Assembly: GCA_903930195.1 (NCBI GenBank)
Contig: CAIYXH010000087.1
Coordinates: 1 to 8,509, forward strand
Source: an uncultured Actinomycetes bacterium
GTDB lineage: Bacteria; Actinomycetota; Thermoleophilia; Gaiellales; Gaiellaceae
Length of the DNA stretch: 8,509 nt
Direction: 5' to 3'
Shown: in pieces, positions 1 to 6,807 of the stretch
Numbering within the stretch: the first letter of the stretch is position 1
How the letters are laid out: each line of letters begins with the position of its first letter
The notes under the pieces: model-generated
The model's database searches: none
What the model was told of the DNA's origin: nothing
The model's input: only the letters and a program-made list of their open reading frames with translations
Made by a program: the position numbers and the translations under genes

Positions 1-239
1 CGCGGCTCCGGGCGAAGCCTGCCGAGTACATCGCCCAGCCCACGATCGCGCTGAGCCGCCTGCCGATCTACATGGACGAGCTGCGCCCGGCCCATGTCGA
101 CCTGCGCCCGTTCGTGCTCCACGGCGACCGGATCTCGCTTGTCCCCGGCGGGCTGACCCGCGCCGCGCTCCGGGCCGGTTCGCTCGTCGTCAACTCCTCG
201 CAGGGCGGCGGCAGCAAGGACACCTGGGTGCTGCGCTGA
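1..239 (+). CDS. Circularly permuted ATP-grasp family protein, C-terminal end (5' truncated by window)
   Basis: Only the last 78 codons are present, in the frame starting at base 3 and ending at a TGA at 237-239. The visible tail contains a DLRPFVL segment, then VPGGLTR, then SLVVNSSQGGGSKDTWVL just before the stop. This tail is characteristic of the circularly permuted ATP-grasp proteins (DUF404/DUF407 type) found with alpha-E proteins. The family is predicted to form amide or peptide bonds using ATP; the substrate is unknown. The ATP-binding core lies outside the window, so activity cannot be judged. The stop overlaps the start of the next gene by one base (TGATG), which supports co-transcription and translational coupling with the alpha-E and transglutaminase genes that follow. 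Confidence 0.88.
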   Translation, partial: RLRAKPAEYIAQPTIALSRLPIYMDELRPAHVDLRPFVLHGDRISLVPGGLTRAALRAGSLVVNSSQGGGSKDTWVLR

Positions 240-1204
240 TGCTCTCCCGCGTCGCAGAGTCGCTCTACTGGATGGCCCGCCACCTCGAGCGCGCCGAGAT
301 CACGAGCCGCGTCCTCCACGTCAACTACCACGGCCTCCTCGACGCAGACCGGGCCGACCATGGCCTCGCTTGGCGGCAGCTGCTCCTGCTCGGCGGCAGC
401 GACGAGGTCTTCCGCGAGCACTTCGACGAGTACACGGCCGAGACGGTCGCGGAGTTCCTGCTCTGGCGCCCCGAGAATCCGAACGCCGTCGTCGCCTGCG
501 TCGCGCGTGCCCGCGAGAACGCCCGCGGTGTCCGCGACCAGATCTCGAGCGAGATGTGGGAGGAGATGAACCGTCTGCACCTGCTGCTCGGCGCGGGCCG
601 TGCGGGTGGGGTCACGCGCGCCCAGCACGAGCTCTTCGTCCACGTCCGCGACGGGTCGCACGCCCTGCAAGGCGTGATGCGGGCGACGATGCCGCGGGGC
701 GAGGCGTACGAGTTCATCGAGCTCGGCGCGCACATCGAGCGTGCCGACGTCAGCGCCCGGATCCTCGCCGTCGAGTCGCCGTTCGTCGTCGACCTGCCCG
801 CCGACTCGCCCGAGGAGACGGTGCGGCTCACGGCGCTGCTCAAGTCGTGCGGGGCGTTCGAGGCGTTCCGCAAGGCCGACAGCACGGCCCTGCGCGCCTC
901 GCGCGTGCTCGAGTACCTCCTTCTCGACCGCCACGGTCCGCGCACCGTTCTCTACTGCCTGAACGCCTGCCTCAGCTCGCTGCAAGCGATCGCGGGCAGC
1001 TCCGACCGGCCGCACCGCGCGATCGGCCGCCTCGTCTCCGAGCTCTCGTTCCTCGACCCGGCCGAGCTGCAGCGCGACGAGCTCGCGGCGCTCCTCACAC
1101 GGACGCTGCGCGGCATCGACGACGCGAGCGCGCAGATCGCCTCGACCTTCTTCACCACCCGCGTCCTCGTCCCGGGCGCCTACGCGCAGGCCCAGCAGCA
1201 GTGA
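239..1204 (+). CDS. Alpha-E domain protein (DUF403)
   Basis: This 321-aa protein starts MLSRVAESLYWMARHLERAE, the hallmark N-terminus of the alpha-E family, and its length is normal for that family. It is predicted to be all-helical, with many Glu- and Arg-rich amphipathic stretches and no signal peptide or membrane segment. The biochemical role is unproven. By genome context it acts with the circularly permuted ATP-grasp upstream and the transglutaminase-like protein downstream, in a presumed peptide-tagging or amide-synthesis system. The ATG at 239 overlaps the upstream TGA by one base, and its own TGA at 1202-1204 overlaps the next ATG in the same way, so the three genes form one coupled unit. 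A second long frame starting at 370 is only the out-of-frame upstream extension of the transglutaminase gene. Confidence 0.93.
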   Translation: MLSRVAESLYWMARHLERAEITSRVLHVNYHGLLDADRADHGLAWRQLLLLGGSDEVFREHFDEYTAETVAEFLLWRPENPNAVVACVARARENARGVRDQISSEMWEEMNRLHLLLGAGRAGGVTRAQHELFVHVRDGSHALQGVMRATMPRGEAYEFIELGAHIERADVSARILAVESPFVVDLPADSPEETVRLTALLKSCGAFEAFRKADSTALRASRVLEYLLLDRHGPRTVLYCLNACLSSLQAIAGSSDRPHRAIGRLVSELSFLDPAELQRDELAALLTRTLRGIDDASAQIASTFFTTRVLVPGAYAQAQQQ

Positions 1205-2004
1205 TGCGTCTCCGCGTCCGCCATACGACGACGTTCACCTACTCGGCGCCGATCGTCGAGGCCTACACCGAGCTGCGCCTGCGGCCGCTCGACGTCGACG
1301 GCCAGCGCTGCACCTCGTTCCGCGTCGTGACCGAGCCGCACGGTGTGCGGATGCACGCGTTCGCCGACCATCTCGGCAACGTCGTCGGGCACTTCGACAT
1401 CCTCGAGCCCCACGACAAGCTCACCGTGACCGCGACGAGCGAGGTCTCGACTGCGCCGTTCGACGATCCGACGCCGCCGACCCCGCTCGAGCTCTACGAC
1501 TACCTCTGTCCGAGCCGCTACGCCGTGATCGACCCGACGGTCGAGGCGTTCGCCGCCGAGCATGCAGGCGATGGCGACGCCGAGAGCCGCGCCCAGGCGC
1601 TGATGCAGGCGATTCGCTCGGGCTTCGTCTACGACAAGACGGCAACCTCCGTCTCGACGCCGGCGCCCGAGGTCCTCACGCTCCGCCGTGGCGTCTGCCA
1701 GGACTTCGCGCACCTCTTGATCGCATCCTGCCGCTCCGCAGGGATCCCCGCCCGGTACGTGAGCGGCTACCTCCTCGACGACGCGCTCGCCGACGACCGT
1801 GGCGCGACGCATGCCTGGGCCGACGTCCACGACGCGAAGCGTGGGTGGATCTCGCTCGATCCGACCCATGGCCGCGAGCAGGACGAGGCCTACGTCCGGC
1901 TCGCGGTCGGGCGCGACTACAGCGACGTGCCGCCGACCCGCGGCGTCTTCAAGGGCAAGGCCGACGAGACGCTCGCCGTCGCCGTCGATGTCCGCGCGCT
2001 GTAG
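1204..2004 (+). CDS. Transglutaminase-like cysteine protease family protein
   Basis: This 266-aa protein begins MRLRVRHTTTFTYSAPIVEA, typical of the bacterial transglutaminase N-terminal beta domain (about residues 1-100). The transglutaminase/protease core follows. The catalytic triad is visible: Cys165 in GVCQDFAH, His203 in ATHAWADV and Asp219 in LDPTHG. It should be a cytoplasmic papain-like peptidase or amidase, as no signal peptide is seen. Family members sit next to ATP-grasp and alpha-E genes and are thought to cleave or transfer the product of the ATP-grasp enzyme; the actual substrate is unknown. The ATG at 1204 overlaps the alpha-E stop by one base. The open frame extends far upstream (to about 370), but that part lies over the alpha-E gene and shows no homology-like features, so the ATG at 1204 is chosen. 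Confidence 0.93.
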   Translation: MRLRVRHTTTFTYSAPIVEAYTELRLRPLDVDGQRCTSFRVVTEPHGVRMHAFADHLGNVVGHFDILEPHDKLTVTATSEVSTAPFDDPTPPTPLELYDYLCPSRYAVIDPTVEAFAAEHAGDGDAESRAQALMQAIRSGFVYDKTATSVSTPAPEVLTLRRGVCQDFAHLLIASCRSAGIPARYVSGYLLDDALADDRGATHAWADVHDAKRGWISLDPTHGREQDEAYVRLAVGRDYSDVPPTRGVFKGKADETLAVAVDVRAL

Positions 2005-2046
2005 CGCGGGCTTCGCGGGCTCCGGTCGCCACGTCAGACTACGCAG

Positions 2047-3426
2047 GTGATCCTCGAGCAGTACTACCTCGGCTGTCTCGCGCACGCGTCGTACCTCGTC
2101 GGCGACGAGGAGGCGGGGGTTGCGGCAGTCGTCGACCCGCAGCGTGACGTCGACGGCTACCTCGCCGACGCCGAACGGCTTGGCCTGCGGATCGAGCACG
2201 TGATCCTCACGCACCTCCACGCCGACTTCGTCGCCGGCCACCTCGAGCTTCGCGACCGGGTGGGTGCGCAGATCCACCTCGGGGCGCGGGCGACGGTCGA
2301 GTACCCCTTCGCGCCGCTGGCCGACGGCGGCTCCCTCCAGCTCGGCGCGGTGCGGCTCGAGGCGCTCGAGACACCTGGCCACTCGCCCGAGTCGATCTCG
2401 CTCGTGCTCTTCCGCGAGGGCGAGGACGCCCCGCACGCGGTGCTCACGGGCGACACGCTCTTTGTCGGCGATGTCGGGCGCCCCGACTTGCGCGCCGCGC
2501 TCGGCTGGACGGCCGACGAGCTCGGCGGCCTGCTCTACGACTCCCTGCACGAGAAGCTGCTGCCGCTCCCCGACGAGACGCTTGTCTATCCCGCACACGG
2601 CGCGGGCTCGCTCTGCGGCAGGAACCTGAGCTCCGAGACCGTCTCGACGATCGGCGTCCAGCGCCGGGTCAACTACGCCCTGCAACCCATGACGCGGGAG
2701 CGGTTCATCAGGGCAGTCACCGAGGATCAGCCCGATTCGCCTGCCTACTTCGAGCACGACGCGGTGCTGAACGCGCGCGAGCATGCGACGCTCGACGAGG
2801 CGCTCGACCGCGAGCTCGTGCCGCTCTCGCTCGACGACGCGCTCGCGCGGACCGGGGCGGGGGCGCAGCTGCTCGACGCGCGGAGTGCCGCCGACTTCGC
2901 CGGTGCTCACCTTCCCGGCGCGCTCAACGTGGGCCTCGACGGGAGCTATGCCACGTGGGCGGGGACGCTCCTCGATCCCGAGCGTCCACTCGTCCTCGTC
3001 GTCGAGCCCGGCCGCGAGCGCGAGGCGGCGACGCGGCTCGGCCGCATCGGCTTCGACAACGTCGTGGGCTATCTCGACGGCGGGATGCTGGCCGCCGAGG
3101 CCCGCCCGGATCTGCTCGAGCGCACCGAGCGGATCACCGGCGCGGCTCTCGTCGAGCAGCTCGCCGATCCCGAGCCGCCGCTCGTCGTCGACGTGCGGGC
3201 CGAGTCGGAGCGGGGCGGAGGGGCGGTCGAAGGCAGTGTCGGCATTCCGCTCACGCGCCTCGCGGAGCGGCTCGAAGAGCTGCCGCGCGACCGCGCGCTC
3301 GTCGTCGCCTGCTCGAGCGGCTACCGGTCCTCGGCGGCCGCGAGCCTGCTGCAGCGCGAAGGCTTCGGCCGGGTCTCCGACCTGGTCGGAGGCACGGGCG
3401 GTCTGCCCGTCGGCCTCCTCGGCTAG
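2047..3426 (+). CDS. MBL-fold persulfide dioxygenase-like protein fused to two rhodanese domains
   Basis: This 459-aa protein starts at a GTG. Residues 1-250 are a metallo-beta-lactamase fold of the ETHE1/persulfide-dioxygenase type: THLHADFVAGH at 55-65, TPGHSPES with His112, TGDTLFVGDVGRPDL with Asp136, and YPAHGAGS with His184. By comparison with ETHE1, His56, His112 and Asp136 are the likely iron ligands. Residues about 260-350 form a first rhodanese domain, recognisable by LLDARSAADFAGAHLPGALNV. Its catalytic position reads VVEPGRE, without Cys, so it is probably inactive. Residues about 365-459 form a second rhodanese domain with an intact loop, ACSSGYRSS, active Cys422. It likely oxidises glutathione-type persulfides and transfers sulfane sulfur in the cytoplasm. 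It is separated by 42 bases from the transglutaminase gene, so it may be read from the same transcript. It has no obvious functional link to the peptide cluster downstream. Confidence 0.92.
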   Translation: MILEQYYLGCLAHASYLVGDEEAGVAAVVDPQRDVDGYLADAERLGLRIEHVILTHLHADFVAGHLELRDRVGAQIHLGARATVEYPFAPLADGGSLQLGAVRLEALETPGHSPESISLVLFREGEDAPHAVLTGDTLFVGDVGRPDLRAALGWTADELGGLLYDSLHEKLLPLPDETLVYPAHGAGSLCGRNLSSETVSTIGVQRRVNYALQPMTRERFIRAVTEDQPDSPAYFEHDAVLNAREHATLDEALDRELVPLSLDDALARTGAGAQLLDARSAADFAGAHLPGALNVGLDGSYATWAGTLLDPERPLVLVVEPGREREAATRLGRIGFDNVVGYLDGGMLAAEARPDLLERTERITGAALVEQLADPEPPLVVDVRAESERGGGAVEGSVGIPLTRLAERLEELPRDRALVVACSSGYRSSAAASLLQREGFGRVSDLVGGTGGLPVGLLG

Positions 3427-3539
3427 GCCCCAACACACCGGGGCGCCGCCCACACACGAGGCTGCCCTTCGCGGCCGTGTCTCGACGAGCCACTAGCCGG
3501 AGCACTCCAGAGAGATCACGCTCGTCCGGGTGGCGTGAG
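3427..3539. other. Intergenic spacer after the MBL-rhodanese gene
   Basis: This is the upstream part of the 189-base gap between the MBL-rhodanese gene and the precursor peptide gene. No gene with a credible start was found. A short GC hairpin just after the stop (GCCCC at 3427-3431 pairing with GGGGC at 3440-3444, loop 8) might end transcription weakly. It has only five pairs and no T tract, so it is not called a terminator. Confidence 0.45.
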
Positions 3540-3559
3540 CTGTGACACATCTGTCACAG
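3540..3559. promoter_or_regulatory. Perfect inverted repeat, candidate operator of the LAP operon
   Basis: The arms CTGTGACA (3540-3547) and TGTCACAG (3552-3559) are exact reverse complements separated by CATC. The site lies 57 bases upstream of the precursor ATG and overlaps the proposed -35 element. It resembles a dimeric regulator site, but the half-site spacing (TGTGA-N8-TCACA) is two bases longer than the CRP/GlxR consensus (N6). The regulator is therefore unknown and no regulator gene is visible in the window. Confidence 0.5.
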
Positions 3560-3571
3560 ACACGTCACACC
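3543..3571 (+). repeat. Three 7-mer direct repeats in 11-bp phase (TGACACA, TCACAGA, TCACACC)
   Basis: The units lie at 3543-3549, 3554-3560 and 3565-3571, each separated by four bases (TCTG, CACG). The second and third share TCACA exactly; the first matches as TGACA. A 7+4 spacing on one face of the helix is the pattern bound by OmpR-type response regulators such as actinobacterial PhoP, and by SARP regulators. The repeats overlap the inverted repeat, so only one of the two readings may be functional. Confidence 0.4.
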
Positions 3572-3585
3572 TCTCGCTCTACGTT
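3557..3585 (+). promoter_or_regulatory. Candidate sigma-70-type promoter for the LAP operon
   Basis: CAGACA (3557-3562) is four of six against TTGACA. TACGTT (3580-3585) keeps the TAnnnT core, with 17 bases between them. This would start transcription near 3592, about 25 bases before the precursor ATG and inside the only sizeable gap ahead of the operon. The match is modest and GC-rich genomes have divergent promoters, so this is a positional inference. Confidence 0.35.
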
Positions 3586-3601
3586 GACGAGACAGACAAC
3601 C

Positions 3602-3610
3602 GAGGGAGGG
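3602..3610 (+). promoter_or_regulatory. Strong ribosome binding site of the precursor peptide gene
   Basis: GAGGGAGGG ends five bases before the ATG at 3616 and contains GGGAGG and GGAGG-like cores. It decides the precursor start in favour of 3616 over a GTG at 3535, which would force translation through the promoter-like repeats. No other gene in the operon has a comparable site, so the precursor is probably the best-translated product. Confidence 0.75.
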
Positions 3611-3615
3611 ACGAG

Positions 3616-3747
3616 ATGTTCGGAGAGCTGACCGAGGAGTTGCTCGAGTTGACCGCGAGCGTGCAGGGAGCAAGCCCGTCGCGGTTCGCATTCGTCATCG
3701 ACTGTTGCAGCTGTTCCTGCTGCTCCTGCCTGTTCAACTGCCGGTGA
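3616..3747 (+). CDS. LAP/TOMM precursor peptide (Cys/Ser-rich core)
   Basis: This is a 43-aa peptide. Residues 1-29 look like a leader: they hold the acidic, Leu-rich segment ELTEELLELT and end in RFAFVID, with no Cys. Residues 30-43, CCSCSCCSCLFNCR, form the core. Cys30, 31, 33, 35, 36, 38 and 42 and Ser32, 34 and 37 are all candidates for conversion to thiazol(in)e or (methyl-less) oxazol(in)e rings, and residues 30-38 form one unbroken run of nine. This is the pattern of streptolysin S-like and other azole-containing peptides. The following genes encode exactly the enzymes needed: RRE/ThiF-like protein, YcaO, dehydrogenase, CPBP protease and ABC exporter. The TGA overlaps the next gene's GTG by four bases. 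The activity of the product (toxin, antibiotic or signal) cannot be told from sequence. Confidence 0.9.
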   Translation: MFGELTEELLELTASVQGASPSRFAFVIDCCSCSCCSCLFNCR

Positions 3748-4682
3748 CCGCGCACGTGCCCGAACGGCCGCTCCTCGCCCCCTGGTATCGGATGGCGGGC
3801 GACAGCGCACGCCTCTTGCTCGAGCACGGGCAACGGCTCGTCGTGCTCGAGGGAGCAGCCGTTCGGGCGCTCGTGCCGGCGTTGCTCCCACTGCTCGACG
3901 GCACGCGAACGGTTGATGAGATCGTTCGCCGGTTGGGGGATCCGGTTCGTCCTGCCGTCGACGCAGCCCTGGCGTTGCTCGCGGGGCGGGGGCTGCTTGT
4001 CGAAGGGCCGCTGACCGACGCCAACGCGTCTGCCTTCGCGGCGGCGCATGGGATCGAGCCGTCCGAGGCCGCCGAGCGCCAGCGGCTCGCGCGAGTCGGC
4101 GTCGCCGGCTCGTCCACCGTGGCACTCGAGGTTGCCCGAACGTTGCGGCTCGGCGGGATTCGCCAGGTCGAGCGAGCGGATCCCTTGCGGGGTGGCGACG
4201 AGCCTTGGGACATCCTCGTCGTGGCGCCCGCTCCAGGGGAAGAGCCGCTCCTCAGGGAATGGAACGAGCAGGCGTTGGCCCGCGATCTGGTCTGGTTGCC
4301 CGTGCGTCCCTACGACGGCCGCCTCGCGGCTGTGAGCCCGTTGGTCGTCCCGCGTGAGTCGGCCTGCCTCGCCTGTCTCGATCTCCGTCGCGCTGCGCAC
4401 CTCATCTACGCAGACGACATGCCACTGCTCGAGGCGGTGCCCGTTCGGGCCATTCAGGACGCGACGCTCACGCAGATGGTCGCCGCCATCACGGCGCAAC
4501 TCGTGCTGCGATGGCTCGTCGCCCACGATCGGACGCTGCCCGGGACCGTCACCACCATCGAGCTTGCTCCGGCTCTCGTGCTGCGGGAGCACCGGGTGCT
4601 GCGCGTACCCCGGTGCCCCTCATGCTCGCCCAGCATGCGCACGGCGCCGCCGCTGCCCTGGCATGAAGCGGTGGCATCGTGA
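3744..4682 (+). CDS. TOMM leader-binding, ThiF-like cyclodehydratase partner protein
   Basis: This is a 312-aa protein. Residues about 8-88 look like a PqqD-like winged-helix RRE domain (APWYRMAGD, then GTRTVDEIVRRL, then LLAGRGLLVEG), which binds RiPP leader peptides. From about 116 a Rossmann-like ThiF/E1 domain follows, starting VGVAGSSTVALEVARTL. Its glycine loop is degenerate compared with true E1 enzymes, as is usual for the TOMM cyclodehydratase partners that do not themselves adenylate. Two CxxC pairs, CLAC (Cys208, Cys211) and CPSC (Cys291, Cys294), make a zinc tetrad. It should present the precursor to the YcaO protein and stimulate its cyclodehydration. The frame is open from a TTG at 3705, but the GTG at 3744, overlapping the precursor TGA as GTGA, is preferred since the earlier start lies within the core-peptide codons. 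GTG 3756 is another option. Confidence 0.88.
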   Translation: MTAHVPERPLLAPWYRMAGDSARLLLEHGQRLVVLEGAAVRALVPALLPLLDGTRTVDEIVRRLGDPVRPAVDAALALLAGRGLLVEGPLTDANASAFAAAHGIEPSEAAERQRLARVGVAGSSTVALEVARTLRLGGIRQVERADPLRGGDEPWDILVVAPAPGEEPLLREWNEQALARDLVWLPVRPYDGRLAAVSPLVVPRESACLACLDLRRAAHLIYADDMPLLEAVPVRAIQDATLTQMVAAITAQLVLRWLVAHDRTLPGTVTTIELAPALVLREHRVLRVPRCPSCSPSMRTAPPLPWHEAVAS

Positions 4683-5992
4683 TCGACGCGCTGCCAGCGA
4701 CGCTTCGTCCGGCCGTCTCCCCGTTCGTGGGGATCGTCGGCGGTGTCGAGGAGGTGCTTGCCGGCACCTCCGACCCTCGGCTCTTCCGAGCCACGTGCGA
4801 ACTCGCGGCGGGAGACGCTGTGCTCGGCACCGGGCTGGGACACGTCTCCGGCATCGGCGGCGCCGGGCTGACCCGCGCGCATGCCGCAGCCGCGGCAGTC
4901 GGTGAGGCGCTCGAGCGCTACTCGGCGAGTTTCGTGCCGTGGGAGCGCATCGTCGTCGCCTCGGCCCGCGCGCTGGGTAGGCCTGCGGTCGAGCCGGAGC
5001 GGTTCGCCCTGTTCTCCCGGCGCCAGTTCGCCGAGGACGCGTTCCCCTTCCGCCCTTTCGATCGCGACACCGTCGTGCCCTGGATCGACGGGATCGAGCT
5101 CGCGACCGGCGCAGAGGTGTTGCTGCCTGCTGAGCTGGCGCTTCTCGGGTCAGCAGCCATTCCCGGCGAGCAGCCCATCGGCTACGCGACGAGCAGCGGC
5201 GCGGCGTGCGCCGAGTCGTTCACCGGAGCGTGTGTTCGGGGGCTCTTCGAGTTGCTCGAGCGCGATGCGTTCATGCTCGTCTGGGCGAATCGCCTGTCGC
5301 TTCCGTGCCTCGACTGGACGCTCGATGCGGAGCTTCGGGAGCTCGACGAGCGCTTCTTCCGTCCGACGGGGCTTGCCTACGCGGCCGTCGATCTCTCGTG
5401 CGTCCATGATGTCCCGTCCGTACTCGGCATCGTTCGGTCGCCGGCTGGAACCCCGGGGGCGTTCGGGGTGGGGGCGGGGACGGCGGCGACGTTGACCGCC
5501 GCTTGGTGGAAGGCGCTGTCCGAAGCCTTCGCTGCTCGGTCCGCGGGCGCGAAGCTCGAGCTGATGGGCGGCCCTCCACTCGGCCCGTGGGGGCGTGGCG
5601 TGGTCACCTTCGAGGATCACATTCGCTACTACGCCGACCGTGCACGCGCCGAGGGTGCGGGGTTCCTCACGCGTTCGGAGGAGAGTGTGCAGTCGGCCGA
5701 GGCGCCCCCGCTGGAGGGCCAGACCGATGACGACCTGCTCGACACACTCTGCGCGCGTGTCGCCGCGGCCGGTTCCACGGCGTACGCCGTCGACGTCACA
5801 GCGCCCGACGTGCGTGAGCTTGGGCTCGTCGTGGTCAAGACGCTCGCCCCGGAGCTCTGTGCGTTGGACGTACCCCACGCGGCGCGCTTTCTCGGCGGAT
5901 CACGGCTCTACGACGCGGCCGCCGCGCTTGGCCTGTCCGAGCGACCATTGCTCGAGTCCGAGCTGAATCTCGAGCCACACCCGTTCCCATGA
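4679..5992 (+). CDS. YcaO-type azoline-forming cyclodehydratase
   Basis: This 437-aa protein is the ATP-dependent catalytic subunit expected to turn core Cys and Ser into thiazolines and oxazolines by activating the preceding amide. YcaO features are visible. GEALERYS at 75-82 supplies Glu76, Glu79 and Arg80, and FELLERDAF at 190-198 supplies Glu191, Glu194 and Arg195; both are the conserved Mg/ATP-binding blocks. GTGLGHVSGIGG at 50-61 matches the family's Gly-rich N-terminal segment. The protein ends in PHPFP, the PxPxP C-terminus typical of azoline-forming YcaO proteins, which distinguishes it from YcaO enzymes of other pathways. It starts at a GTG overlapping the ThiF-like gene's stop by four bases (GTGA) and ends in a four-base ATGA overlap with the dehydrogenase. 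The RRE/ThiF partner is a separate protein, so the two must form a complex. Confidence 0.94.
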   Translation: MIDALPATLRPAVSPFVGIVGGVEEVLAGTSDPRLFRATCELAAGDAVLGTGLGHVSGIGGAGLTRAHAAAAAVGEALERYSASFVPWERIVVASARALGRPAVEPERFALFSRRQFAEDAFPFRPFDRDTVVPWIDGIELATGAEVLLPAELALLGSAAIPGEQPIGYATSSGAACAESFTGACVRGLFELLERDAFMLVWANRLSLPCLDWTLDAELRELDERFFRPTGLAYAAVDLSCVHDVPSVLGIVRSPAGTPGAFGVGAGTAATLTAAWWKALSEAFAARSAGAKLELMGGPPLGPWGRGVVTFEDHIRYYADRARAEGAGFLTRSEESVQSAEAPPLEGQTDDDLLDTLCARVAAAGSTAYAVDVTAPDVRELGLVVVKTLAPELCALDVPHAARFLGGSRLYDAAAALGLSERPLLESELNLEPHPFP

Positions 5993-6807
5993 GCGACACC
6001 GTCCCGACTGCGGAGTTCGCGTCGCTCGTCTACGGCGATCAGGCCGTTCCGTTCGACGACCCGGCGGAGGCGTTTCACGAGGGGTCTCGGCTTTCGCCCC
6101 GGGTCGCGCCCGGGCGCTTGACCACGATTGTCGAGCTCGCGCGAAGTTCCGAGCTCAACGAGACGATCGCGCGCTCGAGCAGGACACATGCGCATCGGCC
6201 CGGTGTTCACCTCGAGACCCCCGACACGCGCCCCGAGACGTCGCTCTGGGCGGCGATCGAGCGACGGGTCTCGCGTACGTCGGTGCCTGGCCCGCCACTG
6301 CAGCTCGACGTGCTTGCCGCTCTACTCGAGGCGAGCTACCGGAGCGTTCTGCGTGACGGAGCAGTCGGGCGCCGGCCGGTCCCGTCGGGTGGCGCGCTCT
6401 ATCCGCTCGAGGTCTATGTCGCGGCGCTCGACATCGATCGCCTCGCGACGGGCGTCTACCACTACGACCCGTTCCGTCATCGCCTCGCGCGGTTGCGGCC
6501 CCTCGAGCGATGCGAGCTCGCCGCGGCGGTCGTCGACCCGGCGGTCGTCGAGCATGCCGGCGCGGTTGTCGTCGTCTCGAGCGTCTTCTGGCGCACGCGC
6601 TTCAAGTACGGGCTCCGCGGCTATCGCTTCGCGCTTCTCGAAGCCGGCCACCTCGTCCAGAACGCCCTGCTCGCTGCGACGGCGTACGGGATCGACGCCG
6701 TCCCGCTCGGCGGCTTCTACGACCGGCGCATCGACGCCCTTGCAGGTCTCGACGGCCTCGACGAGGCCTCTCTCTACGTGCTTGCGCTCGGGGGCTCATG
6801 CCCATGA
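5989..6807 (+). CDS. SagB-type FMN-dependent azoline dehydrogenase
   Basis: This 272-aa nitroreductase-fold protein is expected to oxidise azolines to aromatic thiazoles and oxazoles using FMN. Evidence: RRPVPSGGALYPLEVYV at 128-144, the SagB/McbC-type flavin-binding block; GVYHYDPFRHRL at about 155-166; and FKYGLRGYRFALLEAGHLVQN spanning 205-225. The adjacent Lys206-Tyr207 correspond in position to the Lys-Tyr pair required in McbC-type dehydrogenases. VPLGGFYD follows at 238-245. The N-terminal 80 residues are less conserved, as is normal for the family. It starts at an ATG in an ATGA overlap with the YcaO stop. Its presence predicts that at least part of the product carries aromatic azoles rather than only azolines. 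Confidence 0.93.
   Translation: MSDTVPTAEFASLVYGDQAVPFDDPAEAFHEGSRLSPRVAPGRLTTIVELARSSELNETIARSSRTHAHRPGVHLETPDTRPETSLWAAIERRVSRTSVPGPPLQLDVLAALLEASYRSVLRDGAVGRRPVPSGGALYPLEVYVAALDIDRLATGVYHYDPFRHRLARLRPLERCELAAAVVDPAVVEHAGAVVVVSSVFWRTRFKYGLRGYRFALLEAGHLVQNALLAATAYGIDAVPLGGFYDRRIDALAGLDGLDEASLYVLALGGSCP

Noticed and set aside
68..1015. 315-codon open frame on the - strand
   Set aside because: It is antisense to the alpha-E gene and has no recognisable motif; a GC-bias artefact.
3427..3444. Possible terminator hairpin after the MBL-rhodanese gene
   Set aside because: It has only a 5-bp stem with an 8-base loop and no T tract; too weak to call.
1180..3453. 757-codon open frame on the - strand
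   Set aside because: It lies antisense to the transglutaminase and MBL-rhodanese genes, which have full family motifs. Its sequence is low-complexity Arg/Ala/Glu/Val, with no domain, as expected of a GC-rich shadow frame.
3541..3558. CRP/GlxR binding site (TGTGA...TCACA)
   Set aside because: The half-sites match, but the spacer is 8 rather than 6 bases, so it is reported only as an unassigned inverted repeat.
3584..3589. TTGACG as a -35 element
   Set aside because: No TAnnnT-like -10 lies 16-18 bases downstream; that region is the purine-rich ribosome site.
3535..3615. Upstream GTG start extending the precursor by 27 residues
   Set aside because: It would put the inverted repeat and promoter-like region inside the coding sequence. 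A strong ribosome site directly precedes the ATG at 3616.
3705..3743. TTG start giving the ThiF-like protein a hydrophobic Leu-rich N-terminus
   Set aside because: Those codons overlap the precursor's core in another frame. The Leu run is a frame-shifted reading of Cys/Ser codons, and the GTGA overlap at 3744 fits the pattern of the whole operon.
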